The notes: generated by a model not told the origin, from the letters alone. Positions 16,740 through 26,345 are shown, counted from the first letter of the stretch. The stretch is DNA of 64,000 nucleotides from Pedobacter jejuensis (GCF_003725795.1 NZ_RBEE01000011.1:62001-126000); one strand, 5' to 3'. Numbers and translations are program-made.

Positions 16740-18107
16740 ATGTTAAACATCAAAAAATACAGTATTCTTGCCCTTTCCTTAATTAGTTTATCAGTCGCTG
16801 CCCAAAAGGCTAAACCACTTTTCGATGGTAAAACACTTACCGGCTGGAAAGCTGTTGCAGGTGCCGCTCCATATAAAGTAGAGGATGGAATGATTATCGG
16901 AACCATGACTAAAGGCACACCAAATTCATTCCTGATTACAGAAAAAGAATATGGAGATTTTATCCTAGAATTGGATGTAAAATTAGAAGGCGAAACTACC
17001 AATTCGGGCATCCAAACCCGAAGTCATATTAAACCCGAAGGCAACAATGGTAAAGGTTTGGTTTATGGAAGGCAGGTAGAAATAGACCCAACACCAAGAG
17101 CGTGGACTGGTGGCGTTTACGATGAAGCCAGAAGATTATGGCTTTATCCGCTTGAATTAAATCCATCTGCAAAATCTTTATATAAAAAGAATGAATTTAA
17201 CCATTACAGAATAGAATGTATTGGTAATGAACTGAAAACATGGGTAAATGGAGCTTCTGTTTCTTATGTAATCGATACACTTGATCAATCAGGGTTTATT
17301 GGATTGCAGGTTCATGGAATTGGTAATATTCTGGAAAATGATGGAAAAAAGGTTTATTTTAAAAACATCAATATTCAAACTGAAAACTTAAAATCCAAGC
17401 TTTTCCCTAAAGGCGTTTATGCAGTTAATTTAACACCAAATGATTTATCTGCCTACGAAAAATCAAATGGTTACAAACTGCTTTTCGATGGAAAAAGTAA
17501 TAGTGGTTGGATTGGCGCTTATAAAACTGCATTTCCTGCTAAAGGATGGAAAGTAAATGATGGAATTTTACAAGTACAATCCTCTTCGGGTGCCGAATCT
17601 ACCAACGGTGGTGATATTGTTACCAAAGAAGAGTTTGCAGCTTTCGATTTGTCTTTCGAATTTAAACTTACACCTGGTGCAAACAGCGGTGTTAAATATT
17701 TTGTAACCTTAGAAGAGAAAAATACAGGTTCGGCAATCGGATTAGAATATCAGGTTTTAGATGATGAATTACATCCAGATGCAAAATTAGGACGAGATGG
17801 AAATAGAACTTTGGCTTCTTTATATGATTTAATTACTGCCAAAAAAGAACCAAGATACCTTCGCCCGATTGGAAGTTGGAATAATGCTCGTTTAGTAGTT
17901 TATCCAAATAACAAAGTTGAGCATTACCTAAACGGTGTTAAAGTTTTAGAATATGTTCGTGGCTCTGAAGAGTTTAAAAAACTGGTTGCCATCAGTAAAT
18001 ATAAAGACTGGAAAAATTTTGGAGAAGCACCAAAAGGTCATATTCTAATTCAAGATCACGGCAATGAAGTAAGTTATCGCACCATTAAAATAAAAACACT
18101 AAAATAA
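16740..18107 (+). CDS. DUF1080 protein with two tandem 3-keto-disaccharide hydrolase-type domains
   Basis: A 455-residue secreted protein. The ATG at 16740 (MLNIKKYSILALSLISLSVA) opens directly with the signal peptide and is preferred to an upstream start. Two concanavalin-like DUF1080 domains follow: residues about 22-215 (PLFDGKTLTGWKAVAG ... SGFIGLQVHGIG) and about 245-455 (KLLFDGKSNSGWIGAY ... GHILIQDHGNEVSYRTIKIK). The family includes 3-keto-glycoside hydrolases/lyases that split a glycoside after C3 oxidation. Domain duplication suggests two sites or one site plus a binding module. The preceding Gfo/Idh oxidoreductase is the probable partner. Confidence 0.92.
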   Translation: MLNIKKYSILALSLISLSVAAQKAKPLFDGKTLTGWKAVAGAAPYKVEDGMIIGTMTKGTPNSFLITEKEYGDFILELDVKLEGETTNSGIQTRSHIKPEGNNGKGLVYGRQVEIDPTPRAWTGGVYDEARRLWLYPLELNPSAKSLYKKNEFNHYRIECIGNELKTWVNGASVSYVIDTLDQSGFIGLQVHGIGNILENDGKKVYFKNINIQTENLKSKLFPKGVYAVNLTPNDLSAYEKSNGYKLLFDGKSNSGWIGAYKTAFPAKGWKVNDGILQVQSSSGAESTNGGDIVTKEEFAAFDLSFEFKLTPGANSGVKYFVTLEEKNTGSAIGLEYQVLDDELHPDAKLGRDGNRTLASLYDLITAKKEPRYLRPIGSWNNARLVVYPNNKVEHYLNGVKVLEYVRGSEEFKKLVAISKYKDWKNFGEAPKGHILIQDHGNEVSYRTIKIKTLK

Positions 18108-18110
18108 ATA

Positions 18111-18569
18111 CTAAAGCAAATTGTAATCAGGCAGCTCTTGAATAAAATCGAAGCTGCCTTTTTCATGGTTTATTTTGGCGTAAACGTGTTGCAAACCATT
18201 AGTTAAAGCTATCCATTTGGCTTGATGAATAGAGTTATATCTGGCAGCTTGGTCAAAAACAGATTGCGTAATTTTCACCTTCGGCGCTTTACATTCTATC
18301 AGTAAAAGTTTATTTCCTTCCGTATTATAAACCAGAATATCGCTTCGTTTCTGCAATTGGTTTAAAACTAAACCGCCCTCAATTTGAATCAAAGATTTTG
18401 GGAATTTCTTCTCTGAAATTAAATGTTGAATGAAATGTTGTCGAACCCATTCTTCTGGTGTTAAAACCAAATGCTTTTTTCTTAATTCATCAAAAATGAA
18501 AACTACATCACCTTTCTCTGTAATTTTAAATGGATAAGTTGGAAGGTTAAGCGAAATAGGGTTAAACAT
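18111..18569 (-). CDS. Stand-alone type I restriction HsdR N-terminal-like (PD-(D/E)xK) protein
   Basis: A 152-residue protein made only of the HsdR_N nuclease-fold domain. The catalytic pattern is visible as KRSDILVYNTEGNKLLLIECKAPK (Asp, then ExK at about residues 92-116), followed by SVFDQAARYNSIHQAKWIALTNG. There is no helicase, methylase or specificity subunit nearby, so it is not a restriction system. It is divergent from holA with a 117-base gap and ends three bases from the DUF1080 stop on the other strand. A role in DNA repair or replication is possible but is only inferred from the neighbour. Confidence 0.85.
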   Translation of the reverse strand: MFNPISLNLPTYPFKITEKGDVVFIFDELRKKHLVLTPEEWVRQHFIQHLISEKKFPKSLIQIEGGLVLNQLQKRSDILVYNTEGNKLLLIECKAPKVKITQSVFDQAARYNSIHQAKWIALTNGLQHVYAKINHEKGSFDFIQELPDYNLL

Positions 18570-18686
18570 TTTATAAGTTTTTACTGAAAAATAGTCAGCA
18601 ATTAATTAGCGTTTTGTGCCTCAAAGTTAGCATTGTTTATAAACATTTAGTAAAATCATAAAAGCTAAATTGTAATTTTACAAGCA

Positions 18687-19709
18687 ATGACTGCTGCCGA
18701 AATTATTAAAGATATTAAAACCCGAAAGTTTAAACCTGTTTATCTATTACATGGTGAGGAAGCTTATTACATCGATCAGGTTACTGAATATATTGAAGAT
18801 AAATTATTGAACAATTCCGAAAAAGGTTTTAATCAAACCGTTTTGTATGGTAAGGATACCGATATGGCAACGATTTTAGGTGCAGCAAAACGCTACCCAA
18901 TGATGTCGGAATATCAAGTTGTAATTGTTAAGGAAGCGCAAGATTTAAAGTGGGCCAAGGAAGAAGGGAATAGTAAGGAGGCAGAATTTGTACTTAATTA
19001 TTTTGAAAAACCTTTGCCAAGTACCATTTTAGTATTTGCCTATAAATACGCAAACTTCGATAAACGTAAAAAAATTTATAAAGCGATAAGCAAAAGCGGC
19101 TTAATTTTTCAATCTGATTTGGTTCGCGATTATAAACTTGTTCCGTGGATTGAAGATTTTGTAAGGGAAAAGGGCTATAAAATCGACCAACAAGCATCAG
19201 CATTGATGGCAGAATACCTTGGTACAGACCTTTCTAAAATCGCAAACGAAATAGAAAAACTGATGCTAAATGTGCCGAAAGATGTAATCATTAATACAGA
19301 TTTGGTTCAGAAAAATATCGGCATTAGTAAAGATTATAATGTTTTTGAACTGCAGAAAGCACTAGCCGTTCGCAATGTTTTAAAGTGTAATCAAATCATA
19401 AATTATTTCGCCAATAACCCAAAAGCAAATCCTATGGTTATGGTTTTGGCAAACTTAGGTGGTTATTTTACTAAGCTTTTAAAGTATCATTATGTGCCGA
19501 ATAAAGCTGATGCGGCTTCTGCTTTAGGTGTTCCTCCGTTTTTTATTAAGGATTATGAAGTTGCAGCAAGAAATTATAATACAGGCAAAGTTTTTCAGAT
19601 AATTAGTTTGCTGCGAGAGTACGATTTAAAAAGCAAAGGCTTAGAAAGTAGTGGTAATGTTGATGAGGGCGACCTTTACAAAGAATTGGTTTTTAAGATT
19701 ATTCATTAG
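18687..19709 (+). CDS. holA: DNA polymerase III subunit delta
   Basis: The 340-residue delta subunit opens the sliding clamp within the clamp-loader complex. It begins MTAAEIIKDIKTRKFKPVYLLHGEEAYYIDQ, the hallmark of HolA, followed by the AAA+-like fold (YPMMSEYQVVIVKEAQDL, ILVFAYKYANFDKRKKIYK) and the C-terminal collar domain (NPMVMVLANLGGYFTKLLKYH). Length is normal. It is transcribed away from the HsdR-N gene and followed by a 275-base gap. Confidence 0.95.
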   Translation: MTAAEIIKDIKTRKFKPVYLLHGEEAYYIDQVTEYIEDKLLNNSEKGFNQTVLYGKDTDMATILGAAKRYPMMSEYQVVIVKEAQDLKWAKEEGNSKEAEFVLNYFEKPLPSTILVFAYKYANFDKRKKIYKAISKSGLIFQSDLVRDYKLVPWIEDFVREKGYKIDQQASALMAEYLGTDLSKIANEIEKLMLNVPKDVIINTDLVQKNIGISKDYNVFELQKALAVRNVLKCNQIINYFANNPKANPMVMVLANLGGYFTKLLKYHYVPNKADAASALGVPPFFIKDYEVAARNYNTGKVFQIISLLREYDLKSKGLESSGNVDEGDLYKELVFKIIH

Positions 19710-19984
19710 CTACTTTATCATCTTTGTAATTGCCAAAGTAATTCTAAAACTAAATATTTACCGCCTTTGATTAGTGCTTAGCAAGCAACTGATAATTTCT
19801 AAATAAATCTATAAAGATGCTTTTTGTTGAGGTAATCGTTACGATCTTCAGTCTTAATGAGCTTATGAAATCAATATTGAAGTAAAATCGCGGAAATAGG
19901 CTTATTGTAACTTAAAAGTTATTCTGAAAATCATTTCAAATAGTACTTCCTGCCATATATTTACCTTCAAATCAACTTATTGTT

Positions 19985-22558
19985 ATGAAAAAAAATATAC
20001 TCAGCATTTTATTTGCTGTTTCTGCCATTACATTTGCTCAGGCACAGGTAAGGCAAGGAGGAGCTATACCTGGTGACACAACACGAAGAGCGGCAGGAGC
20101 AGCCTTAGGCTCAGGAGTTCGGGCTCAACCAAAACCTTATGATCAGGTTATCACCAGTAAAACATCTACCAGAAAGGGGATGATAACTACGCATAAATTA
20201 GAAGACAAATTTTTCTTCGAAATTGCAGATTCTACTTTAGGCAGAGATATTTTAGTAGTTAGCCGTATTTCTAAATCAGGTGCAGAAGTAAGGGCGGCAC
20301 AAGGCTATGCAGGCGACCAAATTGGTAGCTCTGTTATCCGTTTCGAAAAAGGACCAAACAATCGCATATTTATGCGCAAAATAAGTTATAAAACTTATGG
20401 TCCGGATAGTACAACTTCTATGTACCAGTCTTTAAAAAATTCAAACATTCAGGCAATTGCTGCGTCTTTCAACATCGCAGCGTACACCGCCGATAAAAAA
20501 GGTAGTGTAATTGATGTTACTGAATATTTAAATAGCGATAACGATATTTTCTATTTCAGTTCACCTGCGGCAAAAACCCGTTTCAGATTAGGTGCTCAAC
20601 TTTCTGATAGAAGTTACATTCAAAGCTTAAGAAGTTTTCCAACCAATGTAGAAATTAGTACGGTAAAAACTTACAGTTTAACTGCTGCACCTTCGCCATT
20701 TGGTGGTGCTGCCCCTACCGGAATGGGTGGTAACGCATCAGCGGGTTCATCTACTGTAGAATTAAATACCTCTTTGGTTATTCTTCCAAAAGTGCCAATG
20801 AAAGCTCGCTACTTCGACCAAAGGGTTGGATATTTTGCAGTTGGTTACACCGATTTTGATTTAAATCCTCAAGGCGTTAAAGAAATCGAATTGATTAAAA
20901 GATGGAGATTAGAGCCTAAACCACAAGATATGGCAAAATATAAACGTGGCGAATTGGTTGAACCTATTAAACCTATTGTTTTTTATATCGATCCGGCTAC
21001 ACCTAAAAAATGGATTCCTTATTTAAAAGCAGGTGTTGATGATTGGGCTAAAGCCTTCGAAAAAGCAGGTTTCAAAAATGCAATCATGGCAAAAGAAGCT
21101 CCAAGTTATAAACAAGATTCTACCTGGAGTATTGATGATGCCCGTCATTCGGCGATTGTGTACAAACCATCAGAAATTGCAAATGCTAGTGGTCCGAGTA
21201 TATCTGATCCAAGAAGCGGTGAAATTATGGAAAGTCACATCAACTGGTTTCACAATGTTCAAAAATTGGTTCACGATTGGTACATGATTCAAACTGCCGC
21301 AGTTGATCCAAGGGCTCGTAAAATGACTTTTAGCGATGAGCTAATGGGCGATTTGATTCGTTTTGTATCATCGCATGAGGTTGGTCATACTTTAGGTTTA
21401 CGCCATAATTATGGTTCAAGCTCTACTGTTCCTACTGAAATGTTAAGGGATAAAAAATGGGTAGAAGCACATGGACATACCCCATCAATTATGGATTATG
21501 CTCGTTTTAATTACGTTGCTCAGCCGGAAGATAACATTTCTGCAAAAGGTTTATATCCTCGCATTGGCGATTATGATAATTGGGCAATTGAGTGGGGTTA
21601 TAAATATTTCCCAGAAACAAAAAATGCTCAGCAAGAAGTGCCGATTTTAAATAAAATGACGATTGAATCTGCTAAAAATCGCAGGTTGTGGTTCGGAACA
21701 GAAACTAATCCAGATGATCCGCATTCGCAAAATGAAGATTTATCGGATAACGCAATGAAAGCAAGTACTTACGGTATCAAAAACCTTAAAGTTATTTTAA
21801 GTAATTTACCCGTTTGGACTAAAGAGCCAGCCGATGGTTACGATAACTTGGCTAATATGTATGGTCAGTTAACTACACAATTTGGTCGTTACATGGGGCA
21901 TGTTGCAAAAAATATTGGTGGTGTTTATGAAAACCCTAAAACAGTTGAGCAAGCTGGTGCGGTTTACGAGCGTACGCCTGCTGCTACACAAAAAGAAGCA
22001 ATGAATTTCTTAGATGTTCAATTGTTTAAAACGCCAACTTGGATGGTGAGTAAACCAATTTTGGATAACATTGACCAAGACGGTTTAGAAGTTGTTGGCA
22101 GATTACAGAATACAACAATTAACAGATTGTTGGGCACAAGTACATTAACTAAATTAATCTCTGCAGAAGCAGCTGATGGTGCAAGTGCTTATAAAATTAC
22201 CGATTTGGTTACAGACTTAAATGCTTCAATATTTACTGAATTAAAATCTAATCAGGAAATTGATGTGTATAGAAGAAACCTTCAAAAAATGTATGTAGAT
22301 AAATTAATTTCAATTATTAAACCAGCTGCTGCACCTACCGCAGTAAATGCAATTTTAGCTGGAGGCGGTAGAGGTGGAGCACCTCAAAGTGGTATTACAG
22401 CTTCACAAAGTGATGTGGTATCAGTTGTTAAAGGCGAATTGAAAGCTTTAGATTCAATGATAAAAACAAGTGCAACCGCTGCAACAGGTTTAAGCAAATA
22501 TCATTTAGAAGATTTAGCGAGCAGAATTGACGATGCGCTAGATGCTAAAAGTAAATAA
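19985..22558 (+). CDS. Zinc-dependent metalloprotease (metzincin, DUF5117/DUF4953 type), secreted
   Basis: An 857-residue protein with signal peptide MKKNILSILFAVSAITFAQAQ. The N-terminal DUF5117-like part (about 45-330) has DKFFFEIADSTLGRDILVVSRISK and VSRI/AAYT strands; the catalytic part has SSHEVGHTLGLRHNYGSS with HExxHxxGxxH at His464, His468 and His474, and the downstream SIMDYARFNY Met-turn. This is a common large periplasmic or surface protease of Bacteroidota; its substrate is unknown. It has its own terminator and no partner gene. The C-terminal segment contains a GGGRGG low-complexity run. Confidence 0.93.
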   Translation: MKKNILSILFAVSAITFAQAQVRQGGAIPGDTTRRAAGAALGSGVRAQPKPYDQVITSKTSTRKGMITTHKLEDKFFFEIADSTLGRDILVVSRISKSGAEVRAAQGYAGDQIGSSVIRFEKGPNNRIFMRKISYKTYGPDSTTSMYQSLKNSNIQAIAASFNIAAYTADKKGSVIDVTEYLNSDNDIFYFSSPAAKTRFRLGAQLSDRSYIQSLRSFPTNVEISTVKTYSLTAAPSPFGGAAPTGMGGNASAGSSTVELNTSLVILPKVPMKARYFDQRVGYFAVGYTDFDLNPQGVKEIELIKRWRLEPKPQDMAKYKRGELVEPIKPIVFYIDPATPKKWIPYLKAGVDDWAKAFEKAGFKNAIMAKEAPSYKQDSTWSIDDARHSAIVYKPSEIANASGPSISDPRSGEIMESHINWFHNVQKLVHDWYMIQTAAVDPRARKMTFSDELMGDLIRFVSSHEVGHTLGLRHNYGSSSTVPTEMLRDKKWVEAHGHTPSIMDYARFNYVAQPEDNISAKGLYPRIGDYDNWAIEWGYKYFPETKNAQQEVPILNKMTIESAKNRRLWFGTETNPDDPHSQNEDLSDNAMKASTYGIKNLKVILSNLPVWTKEPADGYDNLANMYGQLTTQFGRYMGHVAKNIGGVYENPKTVEQAGAVYERTPAATQKEAMNFLDVQLFKTPTWMVSKPILDNIDQDGLEVVGRLQNTTINRLLGTSTLTKLISAEAADGASAYKITDLVTDLNASIFTELKSNQEIDVYRRNLQKMYVDKLISIIKPAAAPTAVNAILAGGGRGGAPQSGITASQSDVVSVVKGELKALDSMIKTSATAATGLSKYHLEDLASRIDDALDAKSK

Positions 22559-22576
22559 GTAATTGATGCAATTGAA

Positions 22577-22615
22577 AGAAGGGCTTCCCGATTTGTATTT
22601 CGGGAAGCCTTTCTT
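22577..22615. terminator. Bidirectional terminator between convergent genes
   Basis: GGCTTCCCG (22582-22590) and CGGGAAGCC (22601-22609) form a strong stem, flanked by AAAGAAG on the left and TTTCTTG on the right. It serves the metalloprotease (plus) and the lipoprotein gene (minus). Confidence 0.85.
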
Positions 22616-22617
22616 GT

Positions 22618-23523
22618 TTAAAATGAGCGGATTGCTCGGGTAAACGCCAAATTAGATTCAGATTTCGTTAATGGCCACAATACATCTCCAGCACTTTTAA
22701 AAACATACATGATAACATTATTCTTAGGTTCAATTTTACCGTTCACTTTTCTATAGTCTTGGTTTGAACTCATATACCCTGCTCCTTTTTGCAATTTAAT
22801 ACTACCTGCAGCATTTGTAGTAAATAAAATATTCATTGCTTTAATTTCTTCAACAGTTGGAAGATACCAATCATCAAAGCCATTGAGAACTAGATTATAG
22901 CAAATTGCGGCAGCAGTAGCATTATTTTTACATCCATTTACTATTGCTTGTGTATTAGACAAACCAAAACCTATTCCTTGTTCAGAAGTCCCTGGTATAT
23001 CTGTTCCCTCACAACCCCATATAGCACTAGAGCTTTGATCAGAAGGCGCTACAATTAACCCATGTTTACCGGTAGCATCTACATAAAATATCATCCCACC
23101 ACCATATAATTCTCCAACTGCAATAGGGTTTCCCGTTGCAAAGGTTATTTCTGAACCATAAGCCGTACCAGCTGCATTTGTAGCATAAGCTCTAACATAA
23201 TATGTGGTACTACCAATAAGTTTCGAAAGTTCTATGGAAATAGATGAAATTGAATTTCCACTGGCATCAACAACTTTATTATTCGCAATGGTTGGATTCG
23301 AACTAGTACTGTAACAAATTCCTTTCTCCGTAATCGAAGAACCGCCGGTACTATTAATACTTCCACCAACCGTAGCAGTTGTTGTTGTAACAGATATTGC
23401 TGCGGATGTGCTTACTGTAGGGATACTGATTAAAGGTTGTGAATCGTCCTTACTGCATGATGAAATAAGTAGGATAATGGCAATTAATCCATGCCAAAGT
23501 TTAAGTTGTAAGTTTAGTTTCAT
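22618..23523 (-). CDS. Lipoprotein with a fibronectin-III-like domain and a DUF1566/Fib-succ-like C-terminal domain
   Basis: A 301-residue exported lipoprotein. The lipobox is LLISSCSKDD (Cys about residue 23). Residues about 36-130 form an Fn3-like repeat common in Bacteroidota (TATVGGSINSTGGSSITEKG, STTYYVRAYATNAAGTAYG). Residues about 140-300 resemble the DUF1566/Lcl C-terminal module (GGGMIFYVDATGKHGLIVAP and GFDDWYLPTVEEIKAM). Such proteins are placed on the cell surface or outer membrane; function unknown. Stop lies at the shared terminator with the metalloprotease. Confidence 0.82.
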   Translation of the reverse strand: MKLNLQLKLWHGLIAIILLISSCSKDDSQPLISIPTVSTSAAISVTTTTATVGGSINSTGGSSITEKGICYSTSSNPTIANNKVVDASGNSISSISIELSKLIGSTTYYVRAYATNAAGTAYGSEITFATGNPIAVGELYGGGMIFYVDATGKHGLIVAPSDQSSSAIWGCEGTDIPGTSEQGIGFGLSNTQAIVNGCKNNATAAAICYNLVLNGFDDWYLPTVEEIKAMNILFTTNAAGSIKLQKGAGYMSSNQDYRKVNGKIEPKNNVIMYVFKSAGDVLWPLTKSESNLAFTRAIRSF

Positions 23524-23745
23524 TAACGTTTTTTATTGTACCAGAAGTCAAAAGGAATGCCATACTAAAAAATGTTTCTAAATCAATCTATAACACATTT
23601 ATTTTAAAATTGCAGATAATTATTGGGGTGTTTTTTCCTCAAAACTACTCTACAGCTTCATAGCTGAATTTATAATTCATCAATGATTAATTTTTCCCTT
23701 CACAATGTTTTGATATTTCTTAAATTCGAAGCTTAAATAAATTAC

Positions 23746-24150
23746 ATGAAACATTGGCTAGTCAAATCAGAACCGTTTAAATACAGCTGGGTAAAATTTA
23801 ATAAAGATGGTCGTACCTTTTGGGATGGTGTGCGTAATTATCAAGCTAGAAACAATCTAAAAGAAATGAAAGAAGGTGATTTGGTGCTTTTTTACCACAG
23901 CAATGAAGGTAAAAATGTTGTTGGTATTGCTAAGGTTGTAAAAGAATTTTACCAAGACCCAACAACTGAGGATGCAAATTGGGTTGTTGTAGATTTGGTT
24001 CCTGTCGAAGCCTTAAAAAATCCGGTTTCGTTAGAGCAAATCAAAGCAGAAGAAAGTCTTAAAGATATTTCATTGGTTCGTCAGGGGCGATTATCTGTTA
24101 TGCCATTAAAGGCCGAAGAGTTCGATAAAATATTAGAAATGGGCAGTTAG
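23746..24150 (+). CDS. EVE domain-containing protein
   Basis: A 134-residue protein consisting of one EVE (PUA-like, Thy28/YTH-related) domain: KHWLVKSEPFKYSWVKF, TFWDGVRNYQARNNLKEMKEGDLVLFYHSNEGKNVVGIAKVVKEFYQDPT, and PLKAEEFDKILEMG. EVE domains bind modified bases in DNA or RNA, and in many genomes occur with modification-dependent restriction. No such genes are nearby, so this is the solitary housekeeping form. The stop codon abuts that of the antiporter gene on the other strand without a single spare base. Confidence 0.93.
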   Translation: MKHWLVKSEPFKYSWVKFNKDGRTFWDGVRNYQARNNLKEMKEGDLVLFYHSNEGKNVVGIAKVVKEFYQDPTTEDANWVVVDLVPVEALKNPVSLEQIKAEESLKDISLVRQGRLSVMPLKAEEFDKILEMGS

Positions 24151-25338
24151 TTAATGATTCAATTCTACAGCTTTCTTTTTGCTTAACATTAGCCCTGCCG
24201 TCATAACTAAACTCGAACCTAAAACCACTAGAAATAGAAATGAAGTACCAACTTGAGGTATTTTAAGCGAATTTGGTAAGTTAAAATAGAGCAAAATGCT
24301 GATTAAGCCTCTTGGTGCAATATATACAATGGGCGAAATGCTGCCGTTTTTAAATACTTTTAAACAGAAAAACCGAATGCCATAAATGGCTGCTAAAATG
24401 AAAAATCCGTTTGCCAATATTGGTTTGTCGTTCAACTCCTGAATGTTCATTGTAAAGCCAAAAATTACAAAGAAAAAGGTACGGAGAATAAAAGCGCTTT
24501 CTGCAGAAAGCTGATACAATTGAGATAAATCTGCGCTTAAATTTTTGTACAAAAATGTGCTCCTAAACCATAAATTTTGAATGGTGTCTGCGTTATTCAA
24601 AAATAAGCCAGTACTTAATATTAATACAAGTGAGGATAAATGGTAAGATTGACCAATCGCATATACTAAAATCAATATCGAAATGATAAGGAAAAACTTA
24701 ATGTGATGAACCAATTTGCCCATAATGTAAATCAACACAATGCAAGCAATGGCCGACAATAAAATAACCAGAAAAGTACTTAAGCCAAGACCAATAAAAG
24801 ATGATGAAGTGATGGAATGATTGGTAATGGCAAAGTTGAAAGTTATGATGCCTAAAATATCTGAAAAGGAAGATTCGTAAATTACAAATTCTTTATTTTC
24901 TTTGTTTAGTGCAGCCGCGGATGGAATTGCAATTGCTGAACTGATAACACTAAACGGAATTGCATTGGCAATACACGTGTACAAATTTGCATAACTAATT
25001 TGGTAAATAATTAGGGTAATTATGGTTACTGTACCAAGCAGAATGGTCAGTGCAGAAAAAAAAGCGCTTCTTATAATTTTATTTTTTTCCTTATCATACT
25101 TTAATTCAAGTGAACCCTCAAAAACAATAAGTATTAAACCAACCGTACCTAAAGTTGGTAGTATGGAAAGGAAATTTAGCGTCTGAATTTTTAGGTTGTC
25201 AACAAGTAAGCGTAAACCTATACCCAATAATAGCAGCAATAAAACTGAAGGAATTTTAGTTTTATTGGCCACTAAATCAAACAGATAAGAGAAAATTACT
25301 AATCCGCTTAAAATAATAAGGATGGTATATGTTGTCAT
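24151..25338 (-). CDS. Cation:proton antiporter (CPA family Na+/H+ exchanger)
   Basis: A 395-residue inner-membrane protein with about 11-12 hydrophobic segments. It resembles the sodium/hydrogen exchanger family: the N-terminal TKIPSVLLLLLLGIGLRLL, LPTLGTVGLILIVFEGSLEL, AIPFSVISSAIAIPSAAAL and ESSFSDILGIITFNF, where the Asp in the last motif is a candidate ion-site residue. It lacks the C-terminal TrkA domain of many homologues. Gene order gives no hint of ion specificity. The gene is convergent and abutting with EVE, and a 67-base gap separates it from the thioesterase gene upstream on the same strand. Confidence 0.88.
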   Translation of the reverse strand: MTTYTILIILSGLVIFSYLFDLVANKTKIPSVLLLLLLGIGLRLLVDNLKIQTLNFLSILPTLGTVGLILIVFEGSLELKYDKEKNKIIRSAFFSALTILLGTVTIITLIIYQISYANLYTCIANAIPFSVISSAIAIPSAAALNKENKEFVIYESSFSDILGIITFNFAITNHSITSSSFIGLGLSTFLVILLSAIACIVLIYIMGKLVHHIKFFLIISILILVYAIGQSYHLSSLVLILSTGLFLNNADTIQNLWFRSTFLYKNLSADLSQLYQLSAESAFILRTFFFVIFGFTMNIQELNDKPILANGFFILAAIYGIRFFCLKVFKNGSISPIVYIAPRGLISILLYFNLPNSLKIPQVGTSFLFLVVLGSSLVMTAGLMLSKKKAVELNH

Positions 25339-25405
25339 ATCTTAGCGATTGATGTTTGCTAAAATAAAACAATAGCACTAAGCACAAAGAAAATTATTGT
25401 AAAAT

Positions 25406-25927
25406 TTAGGCTTTAAAAAATAAAGCCTTCAGTTCATTTGCATCATCAGGATGCATTTTACCACCCAAAACTAAACGCAATTGCCTGCGGCGAAGTGCGC
25501 CAGCAAAAAGTTCAATTTCTTCAACGCTTTCTGGTATGGCTTCTGGAACTGGGATGGTTCTTGCGCTTTGGTCAACAGCAACAAAAGTATAATAGGCTTC
25601 ATTACTTTTTTGGCGTGCACCACTCGGAATGTTTTCAGCCCAAACGTCAAGCCTTACCTCTACAGATGTATTAAAAGCTCTGGTTACCTTTGCTTCAATG
25701 GTGATCACATCACCAAGTTTTATAGGATGTTTAAAAGAAACATTATCTACAGATGCAGTAACTACAATACGATTACAATGTTTTTGAGCCGAAATTGCGG
25801 CGGCAATATCCATCCAATGCAACAATCTTCCACCCATCAAATTGTTCAACGTGTTGGTATCATTTGGCAATACCAATTCGTTCATTATTGTAAAACTCTC
25901 TTTAACAAATTTCTTTTTCAAACTCAT
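25406..25927 (-). CDS. Acyl-CoA thioesterase (hotdog fold, YciA/BACH-like)
   Basis: A 173-residue protein starting at ATG 25927 (MSLKKKFVKESFTIMNELVL); an upstream ATG adds four residues. The acyl-CoA hydrolase signature is clear: NTLNNLMGGRLLHWMDIAAAISAQKHC, VVTASVDNVSFKHPIKLGDVITIEAKV and NTSVEVRLDVWAENIPSG. The Asp in LLHWMDIAAA (about residue 40) is the likely catalytic acid. The reaction is hydrolysis of fatty acyl-CoA to free acid and CoA in the cytoplasm. It could form an operon with the antiporter but the functions do not connect. Confidence 0.92.
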   Translation of the reverse strand: MSLKKKFVKESFTIMNELVLPNDTNTLNNLMGGRLLHWMDIAAAISAQKHCNRIVVTASVDNVSFKHPIKLGDVITIEAKVTRAFNTSVEVRLDVWAENIPSGARQKSNEAYYTFVAVDQSARTIPVPEAIPESVEEIELFAGALRRRQLRLVLGGKMHPDDANELKALFFKA

Positions 25928-26005
25928 AATCGAGCGCAAAAGTACATAAAAGGTGCATTAAAAGCGCAATTTTTTGCTTTTGTGGTAAAGAAATAAGATA
26001 AAAAA

Positions 26006-26235
26006 TGCCACAGAAACGCCGATTATCACAGAAGATGTAATCTTTGATTCTGGGGTAAAAAAATAATATGAAGAATTGCCACAGAAACGCAGATTTTCAC
26101 GGAAACCAAATTCTTCTTCTGTGCTTTCATTGTTTCTGTGGCAAAAAACATATCTATAAAGAATAATTGCCACAGAAACACAGATTATCACGGAAACCAA
26201 TTTTTCTTCTTTGCTTTCAGTGTCTCCGTGGCGAA
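26006..26235. repeat. Cluster of palindromic TGCCACAGAAAC repeats (family R2), left block
   Basis: The 418-bp gap before the amylase gene contains three units with ends TTGCCACAGAAAC and GTTTCTGTGGCAA: one with a decayed right end starting 26006, one at 26076-26145 and one at 26167-26235 (right end GTGTCTCCGTGGCG). Each is about 70 bases, with an inner GCAGATTATCACGGAAA part. A further decayed end precedes them near 25975. The same unit forms the block at 29291-29567. Confidence 0.85.
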
Positions 26236-26345
26236 AAATAACGGACGTTATACAAATTTTACCTTTCCCCAATTTACTTCCAGTCAACATTTCCTAAAAA
26301 ACAATTCAGGAATAATCATGTTATCTTAGCAAAAATTGTAGAATA

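Noticed and set aside
18111..18569. Type I restriction system
   Set aside because: Only the HsdR N-terminal fold is present; no HsdM, HsdS or helicase genes lie nearby.
25438..25996. Plus-strand ORFs opposite the thioesterase gene
   Set aside because: They lie antisense to a well-supported hotdog thioesterase and resemble no family.
25958..26240. Possible CRISPR array or coding ORFs through the R2 repeats
   Set aside because: The units are whole palindromes of about 70 bases with no distinct spacers, and the ORFs (for example 25958-26290 minus) only translate the repeats.
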